Part shown: positions 34,249 through 42,567 of the stretch, in pieces
Layout of the letters: the number at the start of each line of letters is the position of its first letter
Position numbering within the stretch: position 1 is the stretch's first letter
Source: Streptomyces sclerotialus
GTDB taxonomy: Bacteria > Actinomycetota > Actinomycetes > Streptomycetales > Streptomycetaceae
Length of the DNA: 64,000 bases
Reading direction: 5' to 3'
Assembly (NCBI GenBank): GCA_000719105.1
Contig: JODX01000006.1
Span: 186,001-250,000, forward strand
Position numbers and translations under genes: made by a program
Notes under the pieces: model-generated
Database searches by the model: none
Seen by the model: only the letters and a program-made list of their open reading frames with translations
What the model was told of the DNA's origin: nothing

Positions 34249-36642
34249 ATGAACGGCATGGACAGCGAGCGCTCACGGGTCAGGTTCCATGTCGAAGGCA
34301 TCGTGCAAGGGGTCGGGTTCCGGCCCTTCGTCCACGCGGCCGCCGGTCGCCATGCGCTCTCCGGTCTGGTCGCCAACGACGCCGCCGGAGTCCTCATCGA
34401 GGTGGAGGGTGCCGCGGATGCCGTGGGGCGGTTCCGGCGGACGCTGGAGGACGAAGCTCCGCCGCTGGCCGTGATCGAGTGCATCAGCGCGGAGCCGGTG
34501 CCCGTGAAGGGGATTCCCGGCGCCGGATTCACCATCGCCGCCAGCCGCAGCACCGTCGACGGCGAACCTGCGGGCGGCTCCGGCGGTGAAAGGGAAGCGG
34601 GCAGGTGCGGGGCCCTGGTCTGCCCGGACTTCGCCACCTGTGCCGACTGCACGCGTGAGCTCTTCACACGGGCCGACCGGCGTTTTCGTCACCCCTTCAT
34701 CAACTGCACCAACTGCGGACCGCGCTTCACGGTCGTCCGGGGCATGCCCTACGACCGGGTCCGGACGACGATGGCGAAGTTCACGATGTGCGCCGCGTGC
34801 GCGGACGAATATCACGATCCGGCCGACCGGCGTTTCCACGCACAGCCGCTGTGCTGTCCGGCCTGTGGCCCCACGCTCCGGCTCGTCCACTCCTCCGGCG
34901 CCGCGGTGCACGGGGATCCGCTGACCGGGGCCGCCGGGCTGCTCCGTGACGGCCGGATCCTCGCCGTCAAAGGTCTCGGCGGATACCACCTCGCGGTGGA
35001 CGCCGGAAACGAGACAGCCGTCCGCGCGCTGCGCTTCCGCAAGCACCGCGCCGGCAAGCCCTTCGCGGTCATGGTGCCCGACCTGCCTGCGGCGGAGCGC
35101 CTGTGCGAGGTCGACCCGATCGGCCGGGAACTGCTCACGGGTGTACGCCGTCCCATCGTGCTGCTGACGCGCCGGGAGGAAGCGCCTCTCGCGGCGGCGG
35201 TGGCCCCAGGCCGTCGCGATCTCGGGCTGCTGCTCCCCTACACCCCGCTCCACCTGCTGCTGTCCGCTGAGCTGGCCGAACCGTACGTCCTGACCAGCGG
35301 GAACGTGAGCGACGAGCCCCTTGCGTTCCGCGATGACGACGCCTTCGCGCGCCTCGCCGGAATCGCCGACGCGTTCCTCACCCATGACCGGCCGGTCCAT
35401 GCGCGTACCGACGACTCCGTCGTCCGCGTGCGCCGGGGCGGGGCTGTCCCCGTACGCCGTGCGCGTGGCTATGCGCCTGAGCCGTTGTCCCTCACCGAAC
35501 CCGCACCGCGCCCAATCCTGGGCTGCGGAGCGGAGTTGAAGAACACGTTCTGCCTCGCGCAGGGCCGCACCGCCGTGCTGTCTCCGCATCTGGGGGATCT
35601 GGAGAACCATGAGACGCTCCGGTCGTTCGTCGAGGGTATCGCCCACTTCCAGCAGCTCTTCGGCATCGAGCCCTCGTTGATCGCCCACGATCCGCATCCG
35701 GAGTACCTGTCTTCGAAGTACGCGTACGGCCTCGCCGAGGAGACCGGTGCGGAGCTGGTCGGCGTACAGCACCACCACGCGCACATCGCCTCCTGCCTGG
35801 CCGACAACGGGATGCGCGGACCGGTCATCGGCGTCGCCTTCGACGGGCTGGGGTACGGCACCGACGGCACACTGTGGGGTGGTGAGTTCCTGATCGCCGA
35901 TCTGTGCGGTTTCCGCCGCGCGGGCCACTTCACTCCCGTTCCGCTGCCCGGGGGGACGGCCGCGATCAAGGAGCCGTGGCGGATGGCCGTCGCGTACCTG
36001 GACGCGTGCGGGGAGGAGTACGGCGGGCCCGAGGGCGCTTTGTCCGTACGTCGTCGGCACGGTGACCGTTGGGAGAAGGTGCGGGCGGTGGCCCGGTCCG
36101 GGGTGAACTCGCCCCTCACCTCCAGTGTGGGCCGGCTGTTCGACGCGGTCGCCGCGATCCTGGGGATCCGCGACACCGTGGATTACGAGGGGCAGGCGGC
36201 GGCCGAGCTGGAGCAGTGCGCCGACCCGTCGGTTCGGGGCGACTACGCCGTACGGATCGACGGCGGCCGGATCGACGGCGCCGATCTGGTCCGTGCGGTG
36301 GTCGACGACCTGCACGCCGGAACCGCCCGGGGGACCATCGCCGCCCGTTTCCACAACAGCCTCGCCCATGTGATCGTCGAGGTCGGTCGTCGGCTGCGGG
36401 AGACCACCGGTATCACCGTCGTCGCCCTCTCCGGCGGGGTCTTCCAGAACGCGCTGCTCGTCGACCGCACCGTTCCGGCGCTCCGACGGCACGGCTTCGA
36501 GGTGCTCACACACCGCCGGGTGCCGCCGAACGACGGCGGCATCAGCCTGGGCCAGGTCGCGGTCGCCGCCGCGCTCGACGCCGCGGGCGCCCTCGGGCCG
36601 GCGTCCTCCCGGTCGCCGTCCCCGGGCCGGGCCTCCCGGTAG
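34249..36642 (+). CDS. hypF: Carbamoyltransferase HypF, 797 aa
   Basis: HypF makes the thiocarbamate on HypE that becomes the CN ligands of the [NiFe] site. Domains in order: acylphosphatase (RVRFHVEGIVQGVGFRPFVH, residues ~10-95), two zinc-finger motifs (CPDFATCADC, CTNCGPRFTVV, MCAACADEYHDP, CCPACGPTL), a YrdC-like domain (LAVKGLGGYHLAVDAGNETA, KHRAGKPFAVMVPDL) and a Kae1-like domain (VGVQHHHAHIASCLADNG, VIGVAFDGLGYGTDGTLWGG, VALSGGVFQNALL). It is full length. It is transcribed towards the hypE end of the operon, with only 30 bp between the two stops. The ATG at 34249 or that at 34258 could be the start. Confidence 0.95.
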   Translation: MNGMDSERSRVRFHVEGIVQGVGFRPFVHAAAGRHALSGLVANDAAGVLIEVEGAADAVGRFRRTLEDEAPPLAVIECISAEPVPVKGIPGAGFTIAASRSTVDGEPAGGSGGEREAGRCGALVCPDFATCADCTRELFTRADRRFRHPFINCTNCGPRFTVVRGMPYDRVRTTMAKFTMCAACADEYHDPADRRFHAQPLCCPACGPTLRLVHSSGAAVHGDPLTGAAGLLRDGRILAVKGLGGYHLAVDAGNETAVRALRFRKHRAGKPFAVMVPDLPAAERLCEVDPIGRELLTGVRRPIVLLTRREEAPLAAAVAPGRRDLGLLLPYTPLHLLLSAELAEPYVLTSGNVSDEPLAFRDDDAFARLAGIADAFLTHDRPVHARTDDSVVRVRRGGAVPVRRARGYAPEPLSLTEPAPRPILGCGAELKNTFCLAQGRTAVLSPHLGDLENHETLRSFVEGIAHFQQLFGIEPSLIAHDPHPEYLSSKYAYGLAEETGAELVGVQHHHAHIASCLADNGMRGPVIGVAFDGLGYGTDGTLWGGEFLIADLCGFRRAGHFTPVPLPGGTAAIKEPWRMAVAYLDACGEEYGGPEGALSVRRRHGDRWEKVRAVARSGVNSPLTSSVGRLFDAVAAILGIRDTVDYEGQAAAELEQCADPSVRGDYAVRIDGGRIDGADLVRAVVDDLHAGTARGTIAARFHNSLAHVIVEVGRRLRETTGITVVALSGGVFQNALLVDRTVPALRRHGFEVLTHRRVPPNDGGISLGQVAVAAALDAAGALGPASSRSPSPGRASR

Positions 36643-36672
36643 CCGGTACGAGCCGGTCCTCAGCGCCGGTCC

Positions 36673-37776
36673 TCAGCAGATACGCGGCAGCGGGTCACCG
36701 ATGAGCACATCGACGATGCGGGTACCGCCGAACCCGGTCCTGCACAGCACCAGCGGGGCCGGTTCTGCGCCCACATGGCCGATGACCGCGGCCTGTTCGC
36801 CGAGCGGGTGCGCGCGCAACGCGCCCAGTGCCGCCTCGGCGTCGGCGGCGTCCACGACGGCGACCATCCTGCCCTCGCAGGCGATGTAGAGCGGATCGAT
36901 GCCGAGCAGCTCCGCGGCCCCCCGTACCTCGGGCCGGACCGGTACGGCGGCCTCGTCGAGGACGACCGCGACGTCGGAGGCGCGCGCGATCTCGTTGAGC
37001 ACCGTGGCCACGCCGCCGCGGGTGGCGTCGCGCAGGCACCGTACACCGCCGCCGCAGGCGTCGAGCAGCGCCGCCACCAGGCCCGCCAACGGCGCTGTGT
37101 CCGAAGTGAGTTCGCTTGCGATGTCCAGGTCGCCCCGGGCCAGCAGGACGGTGGTGCCGTGTTCGCCGATCGGCCCGGAGACCAGGACGGCGTCACCGGG
37201 CCGTGCCAGCCCGGCACCGAGCGCGAACCCGTGTTCCACCACGCCCACTCCGGCGGTGGTGATGTAGCAGCCGTCGGCCTTCCCCCGCTCCACGACCTTG
37301 GTGTCGCCCGTGACGATGTCGACCTCCGCCGCGGCGGCCGCCTCGGCCATGGAGGCGGCGATGCGGGTCAGGTCCGCGACGGGGAACCCCTCTTCGAGGA
37401 TGAAGCCGGCCGAGAGGTGGAGCGGGCGCGCCCCGGCCATGGCCAGGTCGTTCACCGTCCCGTTCACGGCGAGGTCACCGATGTCGCCACCGGGGAAGAA
37501 GAGCGGGGAGACCACGTAGGAGTCGGTGGTGAAGGCGAGTTGAGCCGTTCCCACCGTGAGCACCGCCTGGTCCTCCAGACGTGCCAGCGCCGGGTTGTGG
37601 AAGGCCGTGAGGAAGACGGCCTCGATCAGCGTCTGGGTGGCCTTGCCGCCCGCGCCGTGCGCGAGCGTGATGCGCTCGTCCCGCATCCGGGGCTTGCGAC
37701 GGTGCGCCCGTTCGATGCGCCGCAGCACCTCTTCCTCGCCGGGTGCGGGCTGCGACGTCTCGCGCCCCGTGGTCAT
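36673..37776 (-). CDS. hypE: Hydrogenase maturation protein HypE, 367 aa
   Basis: HypE dehydrates the carbamoyl group on its own C-terminal Cys to a thiocyanate for delivery to iron. The C-terminus is PLPRIC, with the essential final Cys. AIR-synthase-like ATP domain motifs are ITLAHGAGGKATQTLIEAVF, TTDSYVVSPLFFPGGDIGDL and VNDLAMAGARPLHLSAGF, with a G-rich loop DATRGGVATVLNEIARAS. The ATG at 37776 overlaps the hypD stop (ATGA). It has a ~30-residue N-terminal extension before the conserved core (MRDERITLAHGAGG), so translation from a later ATG is possible. It is the last gene of the hydrogenase operon. Confidence 0.95.
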   Translation of the reverse strand: MTTGRETSQPAPGEEEVLRRIERAHRRKPRMRDERITLAHGAGGKATQTLIEAVFLTAFHNPALARLEDQAVLTVGTAQLAFTTDSYVVSPLFFPGGDIGDLAVNGTVNDLAMAGARPLHLSAGFILEEGFPVADLTRIAASMAEAAAAAEVDIVTGDTKVVERGKADGCYITTAGVGVVEHGFALGAGLARPGDAVLVSGPIGEHGTTVLLARGDLDIASELTSDTAPLAGLVAALLDACGGGVRCLRDATRGGVATVLNEIARASDVAVVLDEAAVPVRPEVRGAAELLGIDPLYIACEGRMVAVVDAADAEAALGALRAHPLGEQAAVIGHVGAEPAPLVLCRTGFGGTRIVDVLIGDPLPRIC

Positions 37777-38900
37777 GACCGGATCGCCTCCCGCACCGCG
37801 GCCCGGTCGAACCTGCCGAAGTTGTAGTACGCCGCACACGCTCCCTCGGAGGAGACCATGCAGGTGCCGATCGGTGTCTCGGGAGTGCAGGCGGTACCGA
37901 AGACCTTGCACTGCCACGGTTTGAGCACGCCCTTGAGCACCTCGCCGCACTGGCACGACTTCGGGTCGGCGACCCGGACCCCTGGGAGGTCGAAGAGCCG
38001 CTCGGCGTCGTACGCGGCGTACGCCTCCCTCAGCCGCAGCGCGGAGTGGGAGATGAAGCCGAGGCCGCGCCACTCGAAGTGCGGGCGCACCTCCATCACC
38101 TGGCTCAGGACTTGCAGCGCCTTGCCGTTGCCGTCCCAGGGCACGACCCGGCCGTACTGGTTCTCCACGGCCACGCGGTTCTCCGCGAGCTGGGTCAGGA
38201 GCAGATGGATCGACTGAAGGATGTCCAGGGGCTCGAACCCGGCGACGACCAGCGGTCGGCCGTACTCGGCCGCGATGAACTCGTACGGCCGGCAGCCGAT
38301 GACCGTGGACACGTGGCCGGGGCCGATGAACCCGTCCAGACGCAGATCGGGCGAGTCGAGGATCGCTTTGATCGCCGGGATGATCGTGACGTGGTTGCAG
38401 AAGACCGAGAAGTTGTCGAGTCCTTCGTCCGCGGCCCGCAGCACGGTCATCGCGGTGGAGGGCGTGGTGGTCTCGAAGCCGATGGCCATGAAGACCACCC
38501 GCCGTCCGGGATTCCGCCGGGCGATCTTCAGCGCGTCGAGCGGCGAGTAGACCATGCGGATGTCCGCGCCCGCGGCCTTGGCGTCGAGGAACGAGGCGCT
38601 GCCCCCGGGGACCCGCATCATGTCCCCGAACGAGGTCATGATGACGTCCGGCTGCCCGGCGATGTGCAGGGCGTCGTCGACCCGGCCCATCGGGATCACG
38701 CAGACGGGACAGCCCGGCCCGTGCACGAGGCGGACGTTGTCCGGGAGATGGTCCTCGATGCCGTGCTTGTAGATGGTGTGCGTGTGCCCGCCGCACACCT
38801 CCATGAAGGTGTACGTGCGGCCCGGATCGCACAGTTCGGCGATTCTGGCGGCGAGGGCGCGGGCCTTGCCGGCGTCCCGGTACTCGTCGACATAGCGCAT
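37773..38900 (-). CDS. hypD: Hydrogenase maturation protein HypD, 375 aa
   Basis: HypD is the [4Fe-4S] scaffold on which Fe(CN)2CO is assembled together with HypC. Its three conserved regions are visible: TFMEVCGGHTHTIYKHGI near the N-terminus, VHGPGCPVCVIPMGR in the thioredoxin-like part, and the C-terminal cluster region with CQCGEVLKGV, WQCKVFGTACTPETPIGTC and SSEGACAAYYNF. The full length is normal. The start at 38900 overlaps the hypC stop, and its stop overlaps the hypE start, so the three are translationally coupled. Confidence 0.96.
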   Translation of the reverse strand: MRYVDEYRDAGKARALAARIAELCDPGRTYTFMEVCGGHTHTIYKHGIEDHLPDNVRLVHGPGCPVCVIPMGRVDDALHIAGQPDVIMTSFGDMMRVPGGSASFLDAKAAGADIRMVYSPLDALKIARRNPGRRVVFMAIGFETTTPSTAMTVLRAADEGLDNFSVFCNHVTIIPAIKAILDSPDLRLDGFIGPGHVSTVIGCRPYEFIAAEYGRPLVVAGFEPLDILQSIHLLLTQLAENRVAVENQYGRVVPWDGNGKALQVLSQVMEVRPHFEWRGLGFISHSALRLREAYAAYDAERLFDLPGVRVADPKSCQCGEVLKGVLKPWQCKVFGTACTPETPIGTCMVSSEGACAAYYNFGRFDRAAVREAIRS

Positions 38901-39172
38901 CAGCCGTCTCCCGACTCCTTCAGTGCGGCGATCTCCTCGTCGTAGGCGGCACCCATCTGCTCGAGGAACTCCATGGCGGCCCGCGCCTCCGCTTCGTCGA
39001 TCTTGGACAGGGCGAACCCGACATGGATGAGGATCCAGTCGCCGGGCGCGACGCCCTCCTCTTCGAGCAGCGCGATATTGATGGCCCGGCGCACGCCGCT
39101 CACCTCGACCTGGGCCAGGTCCGGCTGGTCGGTGAGGAGTTCGACGACCTCACCCGGGATGCCGAGGCACAT
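38900..39172 (-). CDS. hypC: Hydrogenase assembly chaperone HypC, 90 aa
   Basis: HypC carries the Fe(CN)2CO unit from HypD to the large subunit. The N-terminus MCLGIPGEVVELLTDQPDLA has the essential Cys2. The core VSGVRRAINIALLEEEGVAP, then GDWILIHVGFALSKIDEAEA, is canonical. The ATG at 39172 is preceded by gggagcggcgg, inside the tail of hypA, which it overlaps by 23 nt. A second, more divergent HypC-like gene lies further upstream in the operon (46094-46369). Confidence 0.95.
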   Translation of the reverse strand: MCLGIPGEVVELLTDQPDLAQVEVSGVRRAINIALLEEEGVAPGDWILIHVGFALSKIDEAEARAAMEFLEQMGAAYDEEIAALKESGDG

Positions 39173-39461
39173 CCGCCGCTCCCTGGTCTGCCGTTGCCTG
39201 GTATGCCGCTCCCTGGTCCGCTGCCTGCTGCGTGAGCGTGATGGACTGGAGGGTGAACTCGTCCCCGGGCACCGTGACGAGCTCGATGCCGGCGCCGTCG
39301 GCGACACTGCCCCGCGCCACCAGCTCGAAGGACTGCGCCAGGGCCGGCTCGACCACCGCGTGCAGGCTTCCGATCCGTACCGTGACCCCGGTGACCCGGC
39401 GTCCCCGCGCCCGGCGTTCCACCGCCCGGAGGATCTCTTCGCACATCCCGACCTCATGCAC
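39150..39461 (-). CDS. hypA: HypA-like nickel chaperone lacking the zinc-finger domain, 103 aa
   Basis: HypA delivers nickel to the hydrogenase large subunit. The N-terminus MHEVGMCEEILRAVERRA keeps the nickel-binding His2, and the alpha/beta core follows (VTGVTVRIGSLHAVVEPALA). In HypA a zinc-finger with two CxxC motifs is inserted before the final strand GDEF.LQSI. Here the core strand IELVTVP (residue 65) joins directly to GDEFTLQSITL, with no Cys pairs at all. A 30-residue tail rich in Gln/Ala follows, encoded by short repeats (accagggagcggc twice), and overlaps hypC. The Ni site remains but the zinc domain is gone, either a true variant or an in-frame deletion. Confidence 0.85.
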   Translation of the reverse strand: MHEVGMCEEILRAVERRARGRRVTGVTVRIGSLHAVVEPALAQSFELVARGSVADGAGIELVTVPGDEFTLQSITLTQQAADQGAAYQATADQGAADVPRHPG

Positions 39462-39984
39462 GGCGCCCCGTTCCCTTCTCCGTCGCCTCTGTCACCTTCG
39501 TCACCTCTGTCACCCGCTCGTCCAGCAGCTGCCGTACGAGCCGCACGGCCTCCCCCACCGCTCCGGACGCGGCGGCGCTGAGCCCCATCCCCTCGCCCAG
39601 CTCAGCGGGCTCGCAGCCCACGACGAGCACCCACGGCAGGCGCACGCCCAGCCTGTCCAGCAGCGCGAGCACTGCCTCGGGCCCCATGTCGTGCGCGTCC
39701 ATGGGCGCTGCGGCCACCGCCGCGGTCTCCCGTGTGCCGTCGGGCCGTTCGGGGTCCAGGACGCACACCGTGCCCGGAGGTTCTCCGCACCGCATCGCGT
39801 CGACGAGGATCAGGCCGTCGTAGCCGGCCATCAGTTCGTACGCGAGGTGCACGCCGCGGATGCCGTAGTCCGCCACCCGCGTTCCCCGCGGCAGCGGCAC
39901 CCCGGACAGCCGCCGGGCGACCTCCACGCCGAAGCCGTCATCCTGGCGGAGGACGTTGCCCACGCCCGCGACCATCACCCTCAC
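39454..39984 (-). CDS. Hydrogenase maturation endopeptidase (HyaD/HupD type), 176 aa
   Basis: This nickel-dependent protease trims the large-subunit C-terminus after insertion of the active site. The motifs are MVAGVGNVLRQDDGFGVEVA (metal ligand Asp), TRVADYGIRGVHLAYEL (second ligand region) and AAPMDAHDMGPEAVLALL (His ligand). The length is typical apart from a Glu/Thr-rich tail. The GTG at 39984 is chosen because it overlaps the stop of the preceding gene (GTGA) and has GGAG 6 nt upstream. Its stop overlaps the hypA start by 8 nt. The large subunit in this locus has a 22-residue extension after its last motif, consistent with cleavage by this protease. Confidence 0.93.
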   Translation of the reverse strand: MRVMVAGVGNVLRQDDGFGVEVARRLSGVPLPRGTRVADYGIRGVHLAYELMAGYDGLILVDAMRCGEPPGTVCVLDPERPDGTRETAAVAAAPMDAHDMGPEAVLALLDRLGVRLPWVLVVGCEPAELGEGMGLSAAASGAVGEAVRLVRQLLDERVTEVTKVTEATEKGTGRRA

Positions 39985-41330
39985 AGCAGCTCCACCTCGT
40001 CGGGCGCGAAGTACCAGTGACGGCCGACGGAGGCATGCAGGTCCGCGGCCGGGTCGTCGTCCAGGGTCACGGCCAGGTGCGTTCCGCCGTCGACGTCCTC
40101 GAGGACCGCTGCCACCCGTGCGGTGCGGTCGCACAGGAACATGTCCTGCGCGTCGGCGCGTCGCCCGCCGGGGCGCAGCCGTACCCGGGCACCCGGACCG
40201 GCCCAGCCGCCGGGCACCCGCACGGCATCGCCCGGCGGGCGTACGGGGCGACCGGTGGCGGGACTCCCACTCCCTGTGCCGGTCCCCGTGTCGGTCCCTG
40301 TGCCGGTCTCCGTGTCGGTCCCTGTGCCGGTCTCCGTGTCGGTCCCTGTGCCGGTCTCCGTGTCGGTCCCTGTGCCGGTCTCCGCGTCGGCTTCCGGGCG
40401 GCGCGGACCGCGCAGCACGCCGTGCAACCGCTCCAGCACCGCGGGCGTGACCGCCTCGGCGTGCTCGATGATCGCCGCGGCTCGCTCATCGGTTCTCCTG
40501 GCCTCGTCCTTCTCCGCGTCGGTGAGGGTCATCGTGCGCAGCGTCAGCAGTTCGTCGATCTCCGTCCCGTCGTGCAGATCGACGGGGCTCTCCGGGGCGA
40601 TCCGCGGACGGTCGCCCAGGATGATCGGCGCGGACAGCAGTGTGCTGTCGTCGATCAGCACCGGCCAGGCGTGCTGGTTGTCGCATCCGGTGGCCGCGGC
40701 CGCGGCCCACGCGGGCGGATCGGTCAGGGAGAGGACGCGTCCCTGGACGGCCGCGAGGAGCGTGTGCGTGCCGACGAGGGAGCGGCACAGCATCTCCGGC
40801 CGCGGCGTCACCGGGCCGACGGTGCGGTTCTCCACGCGGATCCGTACCTTGAGCAGGTCGTACGGGCCCGGCAGGCGGTCGGCACGCATCCGCAGGACGC
40901 CGGACAGCTGCCACCGGCGGCGCCCCTCCTCATTCCCTCCGGGAACCTCGAAGGGGACGGTCACGGTGACGCCGGGAACGAGGGACGCGCCCGCGTCGAT
41001 CTCCCGCACCACGCCCTCGTCCCAGGGCCGTTCCTCCGGTGCGCGTGCGTACCGCCGCTGGATCTGCAGGAACCTGACCCGCACGACGACGTCCGGCGCG
41101 GCGCTCCGCGACACGAGCAGGCACTCGGTCTGCGCGTGGGAGGTCTCCGACGGGTCCGCGCCCGGCGGGGCCAGCACCCCGAACTGCCAGCGCAGCCGGT
41201 TCTTGGGCGCGGACGCCCGGTAGGGGTACAGGACGTATCCCTCGAAGAGGACGGCGTCCGCCACGGCGCGGGCCCGCTCGAACCCCGTCGGCGGCCGGAC
41301 GGGCGAGGCGCCACCACTGTCACCGGTCAT
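39981..41330 (-). CDS. Unknown conserved-looking protein of the hydrogenase operon, 449 aa, with an 8-residue repeat
   Basis: I do not recognise a named domain. The N-terminal and middle parts look like a folded, beta-rich protein (RARAVADAVLFEGYVLYPYR, ASAPKNRLRWQFGVLAPPG, VVVRVRFLQIQRRYARAP, CDNQHAWPVLIDDSTLLSAP, TEIDELLTLRTMTLTDAEKD). A hydrophilic low-complexity stretch of 8-residue TETGTGTD-type repeats follows, encoded by five 24-bp DNA repeats (40273-40392). A small C-terminal domain ends DPAADLHASVGRHWYFAPDE. No Cys motifs, signal peptide or membrane segments are visible. The ATG at 41330 has AGGAG upstream and overlaps the DUF5947-like gene. Strict coupling to the neighbours suggests a role in hydrogenase assembly or electron transfer. 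Confidence 0.8.
   Translation of the reverse strand: MTGDSGGASPVRPPTGFERARAVADAVLFEGYVLYPYRASAPKNRLRWQFGVLAPPGADPSETSHAQTECLLVSRSAAPDVVVRVRFLQIQRRYARAPEERPWDEGVVREIDAGASLVPGVTVTVPFEVPGGNEEGRRRWQLSGVLRMRADRLPGPYDLLKVRIRVENRTVGPVTPRPEMLCRSLVGTHTLLAAVQGRVLSLTDPPAWAAAAATGCDNQHAWPVLIDDSTLLSAPIILGDRPRIAPESPVDLHDGTEIDELLTLRTMTLTDAEKDEARRTDERAAAIIEHAEAVTPAVLERLHGVLRGPRRPEADAETGTGTDTETGTGTDTETGTGTDTETGTGTDTGTGTGSGSPATGRPVRPPGDAVRVPGGWAGPGARVRLRPGGRRADAQDMFLCDRTARVAAVLEDVDGGTHLAVTLDDDPAADLHASVGRHWYFAPDEVELL
40273..40392. repeat. 24-bp coding minisatellite, five copies
   Basis: Copies of a 24-bp unit (cctgtgccggtctccgtgtc plus ggtc) start at 40273, 40297, 40321, 40345 and 40369. The middle three are identical; the first and last differ at one to three positions. 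On the minus strand they encode an 8-residue repeat in the 449-aa protein. Because the unit is a multiple of three, changes in copy number keep the frame. Confidence 0.9.
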
Positions 41331-42018
41331 CGGTCTCCTTCTCCGTGGAAGGCCCCCTGGAGGGTTCCGTAGAGGGAGGTCCGCCCCGCTCGCGCAGGCT
41401 CGCGAAGAACGCGTCCAGCTCGCTGTGGACCCGGGAACCACCGCCGAACCCCGTCCAGTGCAGCCGCAGCTCACCCACGAGCCGGTAGCACGCGTCGACG
41501 GGAACCAGCGCGCACTCGACGCCGGTCCTCCGGCGTCGCAGGAGCAGCGCCTCGACGTCGTCGGCCGGTGCGACGACGTCCGGTCCGTCCCCCAGGATCC
41601 GTTGCCAGGTGACGTCCGGCAGCGGCATCTCGGTGGCCCCGGCGGGACTGGGGAAGAACGCCACCAGGCGGTCCAGACGGGAGTTGCGCAGGAGGAAGCA
41701 GCAACCGACCGGGATGTGCAGCTCCTCCCATCCGGCGGCGGTGAGAGCGAGGCCGGGAGCGTAGTGGTACCGGTCGGGGACGGTGCGGTACCGGCCGCGA
41801 ACCGTGCCTCCGCTCCCGCTCCTGTCGCCTCGCCGGGCGAGCAGCAGCCGGCACGCCCGGCAGACGCACAGCAGGCCCCGGTCGTCCAGGTCCACCGCGT
41901 GGCCGTGCCCGGCGTCGAGGGCGGCGTCGCACAGTTCGCAGCGCGCCGTCCGCCCGCTGCGCCCGCTGCCGTCGACGGGCGGTGCGAGGTACCGGCGCAG
42001 ACCGCCTCGCGCGGTCAC
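41320..42018 (-). CDS. DUF5947-like protein of the hydrogenase operon, 232 aa
   Basis: The N-terminal part has a zinc-ribbon-like arrangement: CELCDAALDAGHGHAVDLDD then LLCVCRACRLLLAR. After it comes RYRTVPDRYHYAPGLALTAA, GWEELHIPVGCCFLLRNSRL and VAFFPSPAGATEMPLPDVTW, the pattern I know from DUF5947 proteins of actinobacterial hydrogenase clusters. The function is unknown; the four-Cys site suggests metal binding. The GTG at 42018 overlaps the NifU-like stop (GTGA) and has GGGAGG upstream; the gene overlaps the following one by 11 nt. An acidic/charged tail ends the protein. Confidence 0.82.
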   Translation of the reverse strand: MTARGGLRRYLAPPVDGSGRSGRTARCELCDAALDAGHGHAVDLDDRGLLCVCRACRLLLARRGDRSGSGGTVRGRYRTVPDRYHYAPGLALTAAGWEELHIPVGCCFLLRNSRLDRLVAFFPSPAGATEMPLPDVTWQRILGDGPDVVAPADDVEALLLRRRRTGVECALVPVDACYRLVGELRLHWTGFGGGSRVHSELDAFFASLRERGGPPSTEPSRGPSTEKETDDR

Positions 42019-42563
42019 CGCCGCGCCTCCCGGCGGGGCGCCGCGGGATCCTCCCGCGGCGGACCGGGCAGGATCTGCAGCAGGTGCGGCTCCCGGGGCG
42101 GGTGCTGCACCCGGACCGCGGCGATCTCGGGCGCCGCCGTCAGGACAGCGCGCTCGATCACCTCCTCGGCGGCGACGGAGGAGGAGGGGCAGCCGCTGCG
42201 CTCTCCGCGCAGCAGGACCCGTACGACATCCCCTTCGTCGCCTGCCTCCACACCGAGCAGCTCGAGGTCCGCCGCGTGCATCGCCAGTCGGTGCCGGGCC
42301 TGGTCGAGGGCCTTCCCGATCCGCTCCGCCGTGGAACACGGGTGCAGATCATGGAGGATCAGCAGGCTGCCCACGAGATCGTCGGCGGCCAGCCGCGCCA
42401 CCGTGTCGGGGGGCAGCACCTCGGTGATCCGGGCGAGGCCGGCCCCGTACAGCCGCATCAGCAGCCGTACGAGTTCCTCGGCGCGTTCTCCCACCCGCGG
42501 CGTCGCGGAGAGCTGTGCGACGAGCTGTGCCACTCGGGCTTCGGTCTCCCGCAATGCGTCCAT
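42015..42563 (-). CDS. NifU-like protein of the hydrogenase operon, 182 aa
   Basis: The N-terminal ~100 residues are helical (ELVRLLMRLYGAGLARITEV, DDLVGSLLILHDLHPCSTAE). The C-terminal part is a NifU/Nfu-type domain (VVRVLLRGERSGCPSSSVAA then EEVIERAVLTAAPEIAAVRV). The classical Nfu CxxC is reduced to GCPSS here, so a single Cys remains in the loop; Fe-S scaffold function, if any, would need a dimer or a partner. This form is typical of hydrogenase-linked NifU-like proteins. It starts 4 nt after the large-subunit stop and overlaps the next gene by a GTGA junction. Confidence 0.87.
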   Translation of the reverse strand: MDALRETEARVAQLVAQLSATPRVGERAEELVRLLMRLYGAGLARITEVLPPDTVARLAADDLVGSLLILHDLHPCSTAERIGKALDQARHRLAMHAADLELLGVEAGDEGDVVRVLLRGERSGCPSSSVAAEEVIERAVLTAAPEIAAVRVQHPPREPHLLQILPGPPREDPAAPRREARR

Positions 42564-42567
42564 GGGT

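Noticed and set aside
34273..36513. 746-aa open reading frame on the minus strand opposite hypF
   Set aside because: It mirrors hypF codon by codon and its translation is low-complexity (Gly/Arg/Glu/Val-rich) without domains; long antisense frames are common in high-GC genes.
40273..40392. Regular 24-bp repeats as a possible CRISPR array
   Set aside because: The units are directly adjacent with no unique spacers and lie in frame inside a protein-coding gene.
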